A stretch of DNA of 37,508 bases from NCBI GenBank assembly GCA_018715395.1, contig DVLQ01000144.1, forward strand, positions 1 to 37,508. The letters are read 5' to 3'. A program made the position numbers and the translations under genes. Of the stretch, positions 15,920 to 24,042 are shown piece by piece. Below the pieces are notes generated by a model that was not told the DNA's origin, ran no database searches, and saw nothing but the letters and a program-made list of their open reading frames with translations. How positions within the stretch are numbered: the stretch's first letter is position 1; each line of letters begins with the position of its first letter. The stretch is from Candidatus Coprocola pullicola. GTDB lineage: Bacteria; Bacillota; Clostridia; Lachnospirales; Anaerotignaceae.

Positions 15920-15948
15920 TTGAAGAATGTTTTATGATACAGTATACT
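15920..15948 (+). promoter_or_regulatory. Promoter of the cobTUS operon
   Basis: TTGAAG (15920-15925), 17-nt spacer, TATACT (15943-15948). The start of transcription would be near 15955, only about 25 nt before the cobT ATG. That leaves no room for a cobalamin riboswitch, and no B12-box sequence is seen upstream. Confidence 0.6.
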
Positions 15949-15979
15949 AAAAAGGAAATAGATAGATAAGGAGATATTT

Positions 15980-17086
15980 ATGGAAAAAAACATAGAAAAT
16001 ATTATAAAATCAATTCAGCCTCTTTCCAAAGAAGCTATGAAAAATGCAAAGCAATATCAAGACAGCCTCATAAAACCCATAGGCAGCTTAGGAAGGCTGG
16101 AAGAAATAGCAATTCAACTGGCCGGTATCACAGAAAAGGTGCAAAATCAAGTACACAAAAAAGCTATTGTAGTTATGTGCGCCGATAATGGAGTGTATCA
16201 AGAAGGTGTCAGCACTGCTCCTCAAGAAGTGACAGCAGTACAAACCTACAATATGCTGGAAGGAAAAACCGCCATTTCTGTATTGGCAAAACAAGGAAAT
16301 ATTGATTTAAAAGTGGTTGATATAGGTATTAATGGAGTTGTAAATCATAAAAATTTAATCTATAAAAAGATTGCTTATGGTACAAAAAATAGTGCAAAAG
16401 AAGCGGCTATGACAAAACAACAAATGCAGCAAGCTGTTTTGACAGGATTTCGTATAGTAGAACAATTAAAAAAAGAAGGCTATCATATCATTGGAACAGG
16501 AGAAATGGGAATTAGCAATACAACCACTGCTACTTCTGTAATTGTGGCGTTGACAGGCTGTAGTATAGAACAAGCAACAGGAAAAGGAGCCGGATTGACA
16601 AAAGAATTGTTTGAACATAAAAAAACTGTTCTAAAAAAAATATTGCAAAAAAATAAGCCAAATCCAAACAATCCTTTAGAAGTACTACAAAAAGTGGGTG
16701 GATTTGATATTGCAGGACTAACAGGCTGTTTTTTGGCGGCGGCATATTACCGCATACCGATTGTGATAGACGGCGTTATTTCTATGAGTGCGGCAATGGT
16801 GGCTTGTTACTGTCAACCTATAGTAAAACAATATTTGTTTGCCTCCCATTGTTCTGCCGAGCCGGCTTATCAGATAGGAGCTGAAAAATTAGGCATTCGT
16901 CCCTATTTTGAATTGCAAATGCGTTTGGGAGAAGGCACAGGCTGTCCTTTTACAATGTATTTGATAGAAGCGGCAGCAAAAATAACGGCTGAGATGGCAA
17001 CATTTGAAGAAGGAAATGTAGACAAATCAAATTACATAGATATTAGAGAGGAAACAGAATATGATACTGGTAACAGGTGGGGATAG
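15980..17086 (+). CDS. cobT: Nicotinate-nucleotide--dimethylbenzimidazole phosphoribosyltransferase
   Basis: A 368-residue cytosolic enzyme that makes alpha-ribazole phosphate from nicotinate mononucleotide and the lower-ligand base. The family is recognisable from the N-terminal KPIGSLGRLEEIA, the VMCADNGV and GVSTAPQEVT blocks, GTGEMGISNTTTA and the C-terminal MRLGEGTGCP, whose glutamate is the catalytic base. Length is normal. First of four overlapping genes; its last 26 nt overlap cobU. RBS AAGGAGA. In anaerobes CobT often accepts other bases than dimethylbenzimidazole, so the base used here is open. Confidence 0.95.
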   Translation: MEKNIENIIKSIQPLSKEAMKNAKQYQDSLIKPIGSLGRLEEIAIQLAGITEKVQNQVHKKAIVVMCADNGVYQEGVSTAPQEVTAVQTYNMLEGKTAISVLAKQGNIDLKVVDIGINGVVNHKNLIYKKIAYGTKNSAKEAAMTKQQMQQAVLTGFRIVEQLKKEGYHIIGTGEMGISNTTTATSVIVALTGCSIEQATGKGAGLTKELFEHKKTVLKKILQKNKPNPNNPLEVLQKVGGFDIAGLTGCFLAAAYYRIPIVIDGVISMSAAMVACYCQPIVKQYLFASHCSAEPAYQIGAEKLGIRPYFELQMRLGEGTGCPFTMYLIEAAAKITAEMATFEEGNVDKSNYIDIREETEYDTGNRWG

Positions 17087-17609
17087 AAGCGGAAAAAGTG
17101 TTTTTGCAGAAAAGCTGGCAAGCAATTATGAAACAGTACTTTATATTGCCACAGCAGAAGCCTTTGACGAGGAAATGAAAAAAAGAATACAAAAACATCA
17201 AAACCGTCGTCCCAGTCATTGGGATACATTGGAAAGCTATCAGAATTTGGCAGAAAGTATCAAACAAAAACAAAAGGATTATGATTGCATATTGCTAGAT
17301 TGCGTTACATTGCTTTTGACAAATCTTTTATTTTTATACAGCCATACAAAAGATGTTGAAAAAATGGACTTTGAAAATTTAGAAAAAAAATTACTGCAAG
17401 AAATAGAAGAAATTGCTCATATATGCCAAAAGGCAAAAAAACAAATCATTATCGTAACAGTCGAAATGGGACTTGGCATTGTACCAGCAGAACCATTGAG
17501 CAGGCATTTTAGAGATATTATGGGAACTGCCAATCAAATATTGGCTCAAAAGGCGCAAGAAGTGTATTTTGTAGTTTCAGGAATACCTATGAAAATAAAG
17601 GGGGAATGA
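17061..17609 (+). CDS. cobU: Adenosylcobinamide kinase / adenosylcobinamide-phosphate guanylyltransferase
   Basis: A 182-residue bifunctional enzyme that phosphorylates adenosylcobinamide and activates it with GMP. Seen: P-loop GGDRSGKS (residues 6-13), KHQNRRPSHWDTLE with the histidine that becomes guanylylated (H46 or its neighbour), LLDCVTLLLTN as Walker B-like strand and the C-terminal EMGLGIVPAEPLSRHFRD block. It overlaps cobT by 26 nt and cobS by 4 nt (ATGA), indicating coupled translation. Confidence 0.95.
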   Translation: MILVTGGDRSGKSVFAEKLASNYETVLYIATAEAFDEEMKKRIQKHQNRRPSHWDTLESYQNLAESIKQKQKDYDCILLDCVTLLLTNLLFLYSHTKDVEKMDFENLEKKLLQEIEEIAHICQKAKKQIIIVTVEMGLGIVPAEPLSRHFRDIMGTANQILAQKAQEVYFVVSGIPMKIKGE

Positions 17610-18361
17610 TAGTGCAGCTATTTTGGAGTACAGTAGGATTTTTGACAAGACTGCCTGTGCCTTCTTCTCAAAAAATATTGCCTCAGGAGGAATTTGTAAA
17701 GGGAATTATTTTCTATCCTTTGGTAGGGTTATTGGTAGGACTGATAGATTATGTTGTATATTGTGTGATGATATTTTTTTTCCATATGCCTTTTTTGGGA
17801 GCAGTGTTTGCTGTTGTTTCAGAAACACTTGTGACAGGAGCCTTTCATTTAGATGGCTTGGCGGATACTTGCGACGGTTTTTTTTCTGCAAGAAAAAAAG
17901 AAAAAATACTTGAGATTATGAAAGACAGCAGAGTGGGCACAAACGGTGCATTGGCATTATGTTTTGACATGCTGCTAAAGGTTGCTTTTTTTGTAACCAT
18001 GGCAGAAGGAAATGGCTATTTGGCAGTTTTATTGGCACCTGTAGCAGGAAAAATGGCAACGCCTATATTGATGAAAAGCAGTTATGCAAGACAAACAACA
18101 GGGCTTGGAAGTTTATATTTGACAGAAAAATATACAAAATATATGATTGGCTGTATCTGCATTGGCATACTTCTTTTGGCAGGCTTTTTGCAGCTAGAAA
18201 GCATTGTGCCGATACTTTGTACGCTGCTGTTTAGTTTTCTTTTTAGAGAATATTGTCAACAAAAAATAGGCGGTATGACGGGAGATACATTAGGAGCCGG
18301 ATATGAAGTAGCGCAGATAGTATTTTTGCTTTCTATGACAATACAAGGAGGAATTGTATGA
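17606..18361 (+). CDS. cobS: Adenosylcobinamide-GDP ribazoletransferase (cobalamin synthase)
   Basis: A 251-residue integral membrane protein with about six helices that joins adenosylcobinamide-GDP to alpha-ribazole (phosphate). Family motifs: FLTRLPVP at the N-terminus, the metal-binding GAFHLDGLADTCDGFF (residues about 78-93), KDSRVGTNGAL and the C-terminal GGMTGDTLGA. ATG 17606 overlaps the cobU stop, and its own TGA overlaps the next ATG. The length matches the family. Confidence 0.95.
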   Translation: MIVQLFWSTVGFLTRLPVPSSQKILPQEEFVKGIIFYPLVGLLVGLIDYVVYCVMIFFFHMPFLGAVFAVVSETLVTGAFHLDGLADTCDGFFSARKKEKILEIMKDSRVGTNGALALCFDMLLKVAFFVTMAEGNGYLAVLLAPVAGKMATPILMKSSYARQTTGLGSLYLTEKYTKYMIGCICIGILLLAGFLQLESIVPILCTLLFSFLFREYCQQKIGGMTGDTLGAGYEVAQIVFLLSMTIQGGIV

Positions 18362-18960
18362 AATTATATTTAGTTCGTCATGGACAAACAGATATGAATA
18401 AAGAAAAACTTTATTATGGCTGGACAGATTGTCCCATCAATGAACAAGGAAGAAAACAGGCAAGAACATTACAAAGGTTTTTTCAAAATATAAAATATGA
18501 TAAAATTATTACCAGTGATTTAAAACGTTCTATTGAAACGGCAGAAATTATCAATAATGGAAGAAAAATTCCTTTTGAAAAAAGAAAAAATTTTAGAGAG
18601 CTTCATTTTGGAAGCTGGGAAGGAGGACATTATAAAATATTAAAAGAAAAGTATCCTGATGAATTTACAAAATGGGCAAAAGACTGGAAAACATTTACCA
18701 TACCGGAAGGAGAGTCTTTTCAAGCATTTTATCAAAGAGTAGAAAAAGAACTAAATTGCATTATTTCTCAAACGCCGGAAGATAGTACGCTTTTAATTGT
18801 AACACATAATGGTGTGATGAGCGTGATACTTTGTGCATTGTTGGGAGCAGGGTTTGAGGGCTTTTGGAAATTTTTTTTGGAACAGGAAACTTACTCTCTT
18901 GTTTCTATTAGAAAGGGAAATGTATTAATGGAAAAATTAAATTGCCCTATATTGGAATGA
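18358..18960 (+). CDS. cobC: Histidine phosphatase family protein, probable alpha-ribazole phosphatase
   Basis: A 200-residue phosphatase of the phosphoglycerate-mutase-like superfamily. The phosphohistidine is in LVRHGQTDMN (H8), the second arginine in SDLKRSIETAE, the acid residue in FRELHFGSWEG and the second histidine in IVTHNGVM. The family covers many substrates, but an ATGA overlap with cobS at the end of a cobT-cobU-cobS operon makes removal of the alpha-ribazole 5'-phosphate (CobC) the likely role. The symbol rests mainly on context. Confidence 0.82.
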   Translation: MKLYLVRHGQTDMNKEKLYYGWTDCPINEQGRKQARTLQRFFQNIKYDKIITSDLKRSIETAEIINNGRKIPFEKRKNFRELHFGSWEGGHYKILKEKYPDEFTKWAKDWKTFTIPEGESFQAFYQRVEKELNCIISQTPEDSTLLIVTHNGVMSVILCALLGAGFEGFWKFFLEQETYSLVSIRKGNVLMEKLNCPILE

Positions 18961-18971
18961 AAAGTTGTATG

Positions 18972-19000
18972 TTGCGGAAAATTTTTTATTGTGGTAGTAT
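18972..19000 (+). promoter_or_regulatory. Promoter of purC-purB
   Basis: TTGCGG (18972-18977), 17-nt spacer, TAGTAT (18995-19000), about 40 bp before the purC ATG. No PurR box or purine riboswitch was seen. Confidence 0.5.
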
Positions 19001-19041
19001 AAAACGGTAAGAATTGGGCTTGTTTCACAAAGGAGGAAGTT

Positions 19042-19746
19042 ATGGAAAAATTAGAAATGCTTTATGAGGGAAAAGCAAAAAAAGTATATCAAACAGAAGA
19101 CCCAAATTTGTATATTGTAGAGTATAAAGATGACGCTACAGCATTTAACGGAGAAAAAAAGGGGTCGATTGCAGGCAAAGGCGTTATCAATAATAAAATG
19201 ACAAATATTGTATTTCAATATTTAGAAAAAAACGGTATTCAAACCCATTTTGTAAAAGAACTCAGCGATAGACAAACTCTTGTAAAAAAAGTAGAGATTG
19301 TACCTTTAGAGGTCATTGTCAGAAATATTGCGGCAGGCAGTTTTTCAAAAAAATTTGGAGTGGAAGAAGGAACTGGACTGCAAAATCCTATACTGGAGTT
19401 TTCTTATAAAAACGACAGCTTGGGCGATCCTATGATTAATAATATGCAAATTACTGCCCTTGGGCTTGCTACAGAAAAGGAATTGGATATCATTTCTCAA
19501 ATGGCGTTGAAAATCAACGAATTATTGAAAACGTTTTTTTGGGAAAGAAATATTATATTAGTAGATTTTAAAATTGAATTTGGCAGATGTGGCGCTCAAA
19601 TTATACTGGCAGATGAAATTTCACCCGATACCTGCCGTCTTTGGGACAAAGATACAAAAGAAAAGTTAGATAAAGACAGATTCCGCAGAGACTTGGGCAA
19701 AGTGGAACAGGCTTATGAAGAAGTTTGGAACAGAATCACAAAATAA
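19042..19746 (+). CDS. purC: Phosphoribosylaminoimidazole-succinocarboxamide synthase (SAICAR synthetase)
   Basis: A 234-residue ATP-dependent enzyme of purine synthesis that joins aspartate to CAIR. Motifs: YEGKAKKVY at the N-terminus, [20 protein letters not shown] and the signature [12 protein letters not shown]. Length is standard for the bacterial single-domain type. RBS AAAGGAGG lies 6 nt before ATG 19042. It is followed after 19 nt by purB, which performs the next step, so the two form a small operon apart from other pur genes. Confidence 0.96.
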   Translation: MEKLEMLYEGKAKKVYQTEDPNLYIVEYKDDATAFNGEKKGSIAGKGVINNKMTNIVFQYLEKNGIQTHFVKELSDRQTLVKKVEIVPLEVIVRNIAAGSFSKKFGVEEGTGLQNPILEFSYKNDSLGDPMINNMQITALGLATEKELDIISQMALKINELLKTFFWERNIILVDFKIEFGRCGAQIILADEISPDTCRLWDKDTKEKLDKDRFRRDLGKVEQAYEEVWNRITK

Positions 19747-19765
19747 AAGAAAGGAGAACAATATC

Positions 19766-21202
19766 ATGGTGAGAGAACAATATGAATCTCCTTTGAACAG
19801 AAGGTATGCCAGTAAAGAAATGTCTTATTTATTTTCACAGGATTTTAAATTTAAAACTTGGAGAAAATTATGGATTGCACTGGCAGAGGCTGAAATGGAG
19901 CTGGGGCTTTCTATTACAAAAGAACAAATTGATGAAATGAAAGCTCATCAAAACGATATTAACTATGAAGTGGCGGAAACAAGAGAAAAAGAGGTTCGCC
20001 ATGACGTGATGAGTCATGTATATGCCTTTGGAAAACAGGCTCCAAAGGCAGAAGCCATTATCCACTTGGGCGCAACCAGTTGTTATGTGGGAGATAATAC
20101 GGATATTATTATCATGACAGAAGCAATGAAGCTTGTTAGAAAAGAGCTTATAAATGTTATCAATGAGCTTGCGAAGTTTGCATTGGAATATAAAGATATG
20201 CCCACATTGGGCTTTACCCACTTCCAGCCGGCACAAACGACAACAGTAGGAAAAAGAGCCACTCTTTGGATACAGGATTTGATGATGGATTTGGAAGATT
20301 TGGATTTTCAAATCAGCAAAGCAAAGCTTTTAGGTTCAAAGGGTACTACAGGTACACAGGCAAGCTTTTTGGAGCTTTTTGACGGCGACCATGAAAAAGT
20401 AAAAAAATTAGACGATATTATTGTGAAAAAAATGGGATATACAGATTATTTTAAAGTATCTGGACAAACCTATCCAAGAAAATTGGATTCACAGGTGTTG
20501 AATGTGCTTTCCTCTATTGCACAAAGCGCTTTTAAATTCAGCAATGATATTCGTTTATTGCAGCATTTGAAGGAAATTGAAGAGCCTTTTGAAAAAAGTC
20601 AAATCGGTTCTTCTGCTATGGCATACAAAAGAAATCCTATGCGCTGTGAAAGAATTGGGTCGCTTGCAAGATATGTCATTGCAGATGCAATGAACCCGGC
20701 TATCACAGCTTCTACACAATGGTTTGAAAGAACACTGGATGATTCTGCCAACAAAAGAATCAGTGTGCCGGAAGCATTTTTATGTGTAGACGCTATACTG
20801 ACGCTTTATCGCAATGTAGTAGATGGTCTTGTGGTATATCCTAAAGTAATTCGAAAACATCTCAATGATGAACTGCCATTTATGGCCACAGAAAACATTA
20901 TGATGGACGCAGTGAAAAAAGGCGGAAACAGACAAGAACTTCACGAAAAAATCAGAGTACACTCTATGGAGGCAGGAAAAACAGTGAAAATGGAAGGAAA
21001 GCCAAATGATTTATTGCAAAGGATTGCAAATGATACAACGTTTGGCTTGACAATGCAGGAGCTGGAAAAAATTATGATACCTGAAAATTTTGTAGGCAGA
21101 GCTCCACAGCAGACACAAGAATACATTGAAAATTTTGTAAAACCTATGTTAAAAGAAAATAAGCAATTGTTACAAGAAAAAGGAGAAGCTGTTAGAGTAT
21201 AG
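19766..21202 (+). CDS. purB: Adenylosuccinate lyase
   Basis: A 478-residue homotetrameric lyase that removes fumarate from SAICAR and adenylosuccinate. Motifs: HLGATSCYVGDNTD, TLGFTHFQPAQTTTVGKRA with the catalytic histidine, and the superfamily signature GSSAMAYKRNPMRCE. The signature has A-Y where many relatives have M-P; this is the usual form in the eukaryotic-like/clostridial longer PurB type. The start is ATG 19766, with RBS AAAGGAG 8 nt upstream; a longer in-frame reading from 19715 would overlap purC and has no RBS. A strong terminator follows. Confidence 0.95.
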   Translation: MVREQYESPLNRRYASKEMSYLFSQDFKFKTWRKLWIALAEAEMELGLSITKEQIDEMKAHQNDINYEVAETREKEVRHDVMSHVYAFGKQAPKAEAIIHLGATSCYVGDNTDIIIMTEAMKLVRKELINVINELAKFALEYKDMPTLGFTHFQPAQTTTVGKRATLWIQDLMMDLEDLDFQISKAKLLGSKGTTGTQASFLELFDGDHEKVKKLDDIIVKKMGYTDYFKVSGQTYPRKLDSQVLNVLSSIAQSAFKFSNDIRLLQHLKEIEEPFEKSQIGSSAMAYKRNPMRCERIGSLARYVIADAMNPAITASTQWFERTLDDSANKRISVPEAFLCVDAILTLYRNVVDGLVVYPKVIRKHLNDELPFMATENIMMDAVKKGGNRQELHEKIRVHSMEAGKTVKMEGKPNDLLQRIANDTTFGLTMQELEKIMIPENFVGRAPQQTQEYIENFVKPMLKENKQLLQEKGEAVRV

Positions 21203-21211
21203 TCTTTTTTG

Positions 21212-21240
21212 AGCAGAGTTTAATGAAACTCTGCTTTTTT
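21212..21240 (+). terminator. Intrinsic terminator after purB
   Basis: A perfect 10-bp stem (21212-21221/21226-21235) with loop AATG and a T run. The third IS200-like array begins directly after it. Confidence 0.92.
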
Positions 21241-21305
21241 GGTAAAGCAATCAAAACTTCTGTCTATGCCAAGGGAATCAGCGAGCTTTATATTCAAGCA
21301 AAAAT

Positions 21306-21357
21306 CTCCTATGCTATCATGATCTTGAGTCTGTCAAGACACAAGAAAGCATAGGAG
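21306..21357 (+). promoter_or_regulatory. RBS-sequestering leader hairpin of tnpA, copy 7
   Basis: CTCCTATGCT (21306-21315) pairs perfectly with AGCATAGGAG (21348-21357), again covering the AGGAGG ribosome binding site just before ATG 21364. An inner hairpin TCTTG/CAAGA (21323-21327/21335-21339) fills the loop. Copy 1 has the same architecture with different stem bases. Confidence 0.72.
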
Positions 21358-21363
21358 GTTTTT

Positions 21364-21820
21364 ATGTAAAGCGTTTAGTATGTACAAGTTGGGAATGTAA
21401 ATATCATGTTGTATTCGTGCCAAAGCATAGAAGAGAGATACTATATGGAAAAATGAAAGCTGAAATAGGAAAAATACTTAGACAATGATGTGAAAGAAAA
21501 GCAATAGAAATGATAGCGGCAGAATGTTGTCTGAATCATGTACATATGCTGATTTGTATACCTCTCAAATACAGTGTGTCAGAAGTAGTTGAATATTTGA
21601 AAGGGAAAAGTTCTCTCATTATTTTTGATAGATATGCAAATTTAAAATACAAATAGGGAAATAAAACGTTTTGACATAGAGGATATTATGTTGATACAGT
21701 TAAGAAAAACACAAAAAATCCGTGAATAATCAGCGAAAAGAAAGATTGTATAGCAGATCAAATCCGTTTTAGTAAGTACATTGCCTGCTTTATGAGTGAA
21801 AAAATAAAAGTAAATAAAAA
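21364..21820 (+). pseudogene. tnpA: IS200-family TnpA remnant (copy 7)
   Basis: The ATG is followed at once by TAA, and the family sequence resumes in another frame: LVCTSWECKYHVVFVPKHRR, then a stop, CERKAIEMIAAECCLNHVHM (intact HVH of the HUH motif), VSEVVEYLKGKSS, FDRYANLKYK, a stop, and HRGYYVDTV. The C-terminal tail matches that of copy 1. Four or more lesions. Confidence 0.8.
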
Positions 21821-22057
21821 TAGCTGCCAAAGGTGACAGTTGGGGAAGTAGAGTACTTGGCGGACTTTCAAAGAACTGGTAAATACTGACAGTAACAGTT
21901 TCTTCTAGGAACAGAGCAAACCATCGAATAAGCCAGTGGTCTGATGTATAAACAAAACCACGGGTTAAACGCATGAAAAAAGCCTTCCGACCTTGGGCAG
22001 AAGTAAAAACTCCTTTTCACTGTCATAGAATTGTGCTCTGCCAACTGCAAAAATAAT

Positions 22058-22297
22058 GGTTCTGTTAACTTAATATGAAAATAAAAGTACCGAAATTTGA
22101 GGTAAATATATTTTTGATATCCATAATGATGAAAGCAATGAAAAAAACAATAAGGATAAAAAATATTAAAATCTTTAAAAGTAATTTTTATATTTATATC
22201 TAAAGCAGCTCCTTTTCGGGAGAAAATATTTTTGTTTTCATTTTATTGTACTTTTAATAAAGAGATGTTGCCTATATCATTTTAATATGACAGAATC
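22058..22297. mobile_element. IS6-like MITE-type element (240 bp) with 8-bp target duplication, nested in IS200-like copy 8
   Basis: The ends are GGTTCTGTTAACTT and, read inward from the right, GATTCTGTCATATT. It is flanked by perfect 8-bp repeats AAAATAAT (22050-22057 and 22298-22305). Removing the element and one repeat restores the copy 8 leader in register with copy 1. It has no transposase, only about 100 bp of left-end and 130 bp of right-end sequence homologous to the 1345-bp and 415-bp elements. The insertion separates the two arms of the tnpA leader hairpin. Confidence 0.85.
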
Positions 22298-22322
22298 AAA
22301 ATAATGAAAAGGAGGTCTGTAT

Positions 22323-22724
22323 ATGGGAATTATGGATATATATAGTTTATCGCATACAAAATGGAATTGCAAATATCATATTGCATTTACGCTGAAATAT
22401 AGAAGAAAATTGTTTTATTACAAAAAGAGGAAAGCAATAGGGGAAATATTGAAAAAATTATTTGAATGCAAGAAAGGTGAATATATCAAAGGCAGAAGTA
22501 TATCCAGATTATGTGCATATACTGGTAAGGATACTGCCTAAAAGGAACGTATCAAGTTTTATGGAGAAAAGCAGTACGATGTGATAAGAACAATTTCGTA
22601 AGTTGAAATGCAAATATAGAAACAGAGTATTTTATTATGTTGATGCAGTAGCAAAAATACAGATAATATATAAGCCAATCAATTAAAAGAAGATCAACTG
22701 AAAGAACAGCTGACACTGGAGTAG
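22323..22724 (+). pseudogene. tnpA: IS200-family TnpA remnant (copy 8)
   Basis: ATG 22323 reads SHTKWNCKYHIAFTLKYRRK and then KRKAIGEILKKLFE in the first 55 codons, very close to copy 1, before a frameshift near 22475. The HUH region continues in another frame as PDYVHILVRILPK with the first His changed to Tyr. The part after 22560 has deletions and stops, and the FWCRG segment is lost. Its C-terminal tail belongs to the same type as copy 4. RBS AAAGGAGG is intact at 22307-22314. Confidence 0.8.
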
Positions 22725-22885
22725 CCCTTTTAAGGGCAACAAGTAACAGATGTGTGGTTGATAGAATGGTTTATGCGTTTACGTATAAGCAAAGGGCTAT
22801 GTCCGCATAGAAACCACCGCCTACTAAGAGGGTAGTGGTTCTTACATTTTTTTGAACAAAAAGTGTTTAAATTTTCAAAAATTCG

Positions 22886-22914
22886 TTGTATATCCAACTA
22901 TATTATGGTATGAT
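22886..22914 (+). promoter_or_regulatory. Promoter of the MarR-family gene
   Basis: TTGTAT (22886-22891), 17-nt spacer, TATGAT (22909-22914). It lies about 35 bp after the right end of IS200-like copy 8. Confidence 0.6.
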
Positions 22915-22946
22915 ATGGCAGAATAGAAAAAGGGATGTGTCAAAGT

Positions 22947-23381
22947 ATGGAAAAACGGTTTACAAGATATGCTTCTATTATTGATAGACAAAGTAAAAGC
23001 TATTACGACAGAGCATTGAAAGAATATCAAATTGGCTGTGGTCAGCAATTTTTTTTATTATGGATATATGAATCTCCCGGAGTGCCTTTGACAGTTCTTT
23101 CAGAACAAGGGCAGTTTGATAAAGGAACTACCACAAAAGCTGTACAAAAATTAAAGCAGCTGGGCTATATTCGCAGTGAACAGGATGAAAAAGATAAAAG
23201 AATGCAAAAGCTTTTTGTAGAAGAAAAAGCGATTCCTGTAATAGAGAAAATATATGCTGTAAGAGAAAAAATCAATACCCTTTTAAGTATAGGCTTTACA
23301 GAAGAAGAAGAGGCCCTTGCAGGTACTATTATGAAAAAAATGGCCGAAAATGCGGGTTGTTATTTGGCAGAAAATAAATAA
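22947..23381 (+). CDS. MarR-family winged-helix transcriptional regulator
   Basis: A 144-residue MarR-type dimeric repressor or activator. The winged helix-turn-helix is visible as PLTVLSEQGQFDKGTTTKAVQKLKQLGYI followed by the wing RSEQDEKDKRMQKLFV, with long flanking helices. The ligand is unknown. The start is uncertain: ATG 22947 is 12 nt after AAAAAGGG, whereas the in-frame ATG at 22935 directly abuts it, so the later one is preferred. It is followed by the rimP promoter, not an obvious target gene. Confidence 0.87.
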   Translation: MEKRFTRYASIIDRQSKSYYDRALKEYQIGCGQQFFLLWIYESPGVPLTVLSEQGQFDKGTTTKAVQKLKQLGYIRSEQDEKDKRMQKLFVEEKAIPVIEKIYAVREKINTLLSIGFTEEEEALAGTIMKKMAENAGCYLAENK

Positions 23382-23407
23382 AGATTGTTCAATTTTGGAA
23401 ATATCTC

Positions 23408-23436
23408 TTGCAATTAAAAGCCGTTAGTGCTATACT
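23408..23436 (+). promoter_or_regulatory. Promoter of the rimP-nusA-infB operon
   Basis: TTGCAA (23408-23413), 17-nt spacer, TATACT (23431-23436). Transcription should start near 23443, giving a leader of about 95 nt before rimP. Confidence 0.7.
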
Positions 23437-23467
23437 AAGGAAAGTTTGAATATATTTTTTAGAAAAA

Positions 23468-23491
23468 AAGAGTGGGTGAAAACCCACTCTT
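23468..23491 (-). terminator. Hairpin in the rimP leader, terminator-like on the minus strand
   Basis: A perfect 10-bp stem (23468-23477/23482-23491) with loop GAAA. On the plus strand no T run follows, but on the minus strand it is followed by seven Ts, so it is a textbook intrinsic terminator facing the MarR gene. In the plus-strand transcript it would be a stable GNRA-capped hairpin in the rimP leader. Confidence 0.6.
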
Positions 23492-23536
23492 ACTGTTTGT
23501 TTGGAAAAATTTTTGTAGAAATAATGAGGTGAAATT

Positions 23537-24004
23537 GTGGCAAAAGAAAATAATACAGAAAAAAAAGTACAAAGCATTCTAGAACCTATTTTGACAGAAA
23601 ATGCACTGGAATTGGCAGATATAGAGTTTGTCAAAGAGGGACCAAACTGGTATTTGAGAGTGTATATTGATAAACAAGGCGGTGTGACGATACAAGATTG
23701 TGAGATGGTCAGCCGTGCCTTAGAAAAAAAACTGGATGAAGCCGATTTCATTGAACAGGCATATGTATTGGAAGTAAGCTCTCCAGGAATTGACAGACCT
23801 TTGAAAAAACCGGAACATTTTCAAAAATATGCCGGTGAAGTGATAGATATAAAATTATACAAGCCCTTTGAAGGCAAAAAAGAATATCAAGGACAACTAA
23901 AGAGCTTGCAAGACGGTATCATTACAATTATACAAGAAGATGGTACAGAAATACACTTTGAGCAAAAACAAACAGCTAGCGTGCGTTTGGCAGTTATTTT
24001 TTAA
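23537..24004 (+). CDS. rimP: Ribosome maturation factor RimP
   Basis: A 155-residue protein needed for 30S subunit assembly. Two domains: the N-terminal alpha/beta domain with LELADIEFVKEGPNWYLRVYID and CEMVSRALEKKLDE, followed by the conserved YVLEVSSPGIDRPLKKPEHF, and a C-terminal SH3-like domain. The start is GTG 23537 with GAGGTG upstream. First gene of the nusA-infB operon, the order found throughout Firmicutes. Stop and the nusA start are 38 nt apart. Confidence 0.95.
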   Translation: MAKENNTEKKVQSILEPILTENALELADIEFVKEGPNWYLRVYIDKQGGVTIQDCEMVSRALEKKLDEADFIEQAYVLEVSSPGIDRPLKKPEHFQKYAGEVIDIKLYKPFEGKKEYQGQLKSLQDGIITIIQEDGTEIHFEQKQTASVRLAVIF

Positions 24005-24042
24005 AGGGAAAGAAATTGTGTAAAAAGGAGGAATGTGAAAAA

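Larger units (their letters stand above)
21247..22850 (+). mobile_element. Head-to-tail pair of decayed IS200-like elements (copies 7-8) with a nested IS6-like insertion
   Basis: Copy 7 is about 21247-21945 and copy 8 about 21945-22850. Copy 7 keeps its leader hairpin and a decayed right-end hairpin (21918-21940). Copy 8 starts with a damaged left hairpin (21955-21976) and ends with a partly paired right hairpin (22812-22840). Within the copy 8 leader a 240-bp IS6-like element is inserted. Both tnpA genes are broken. As with the two other arrays, the orientation matches the upstream gene and the array begins at a terminator tail. Confidence 0.78.

Noticed and set aside
15750-15979. Cobalamin riboswitch before cobT
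   Set aside because: No B12-box-like sequence and too little transcribed leader after the likely promoter.
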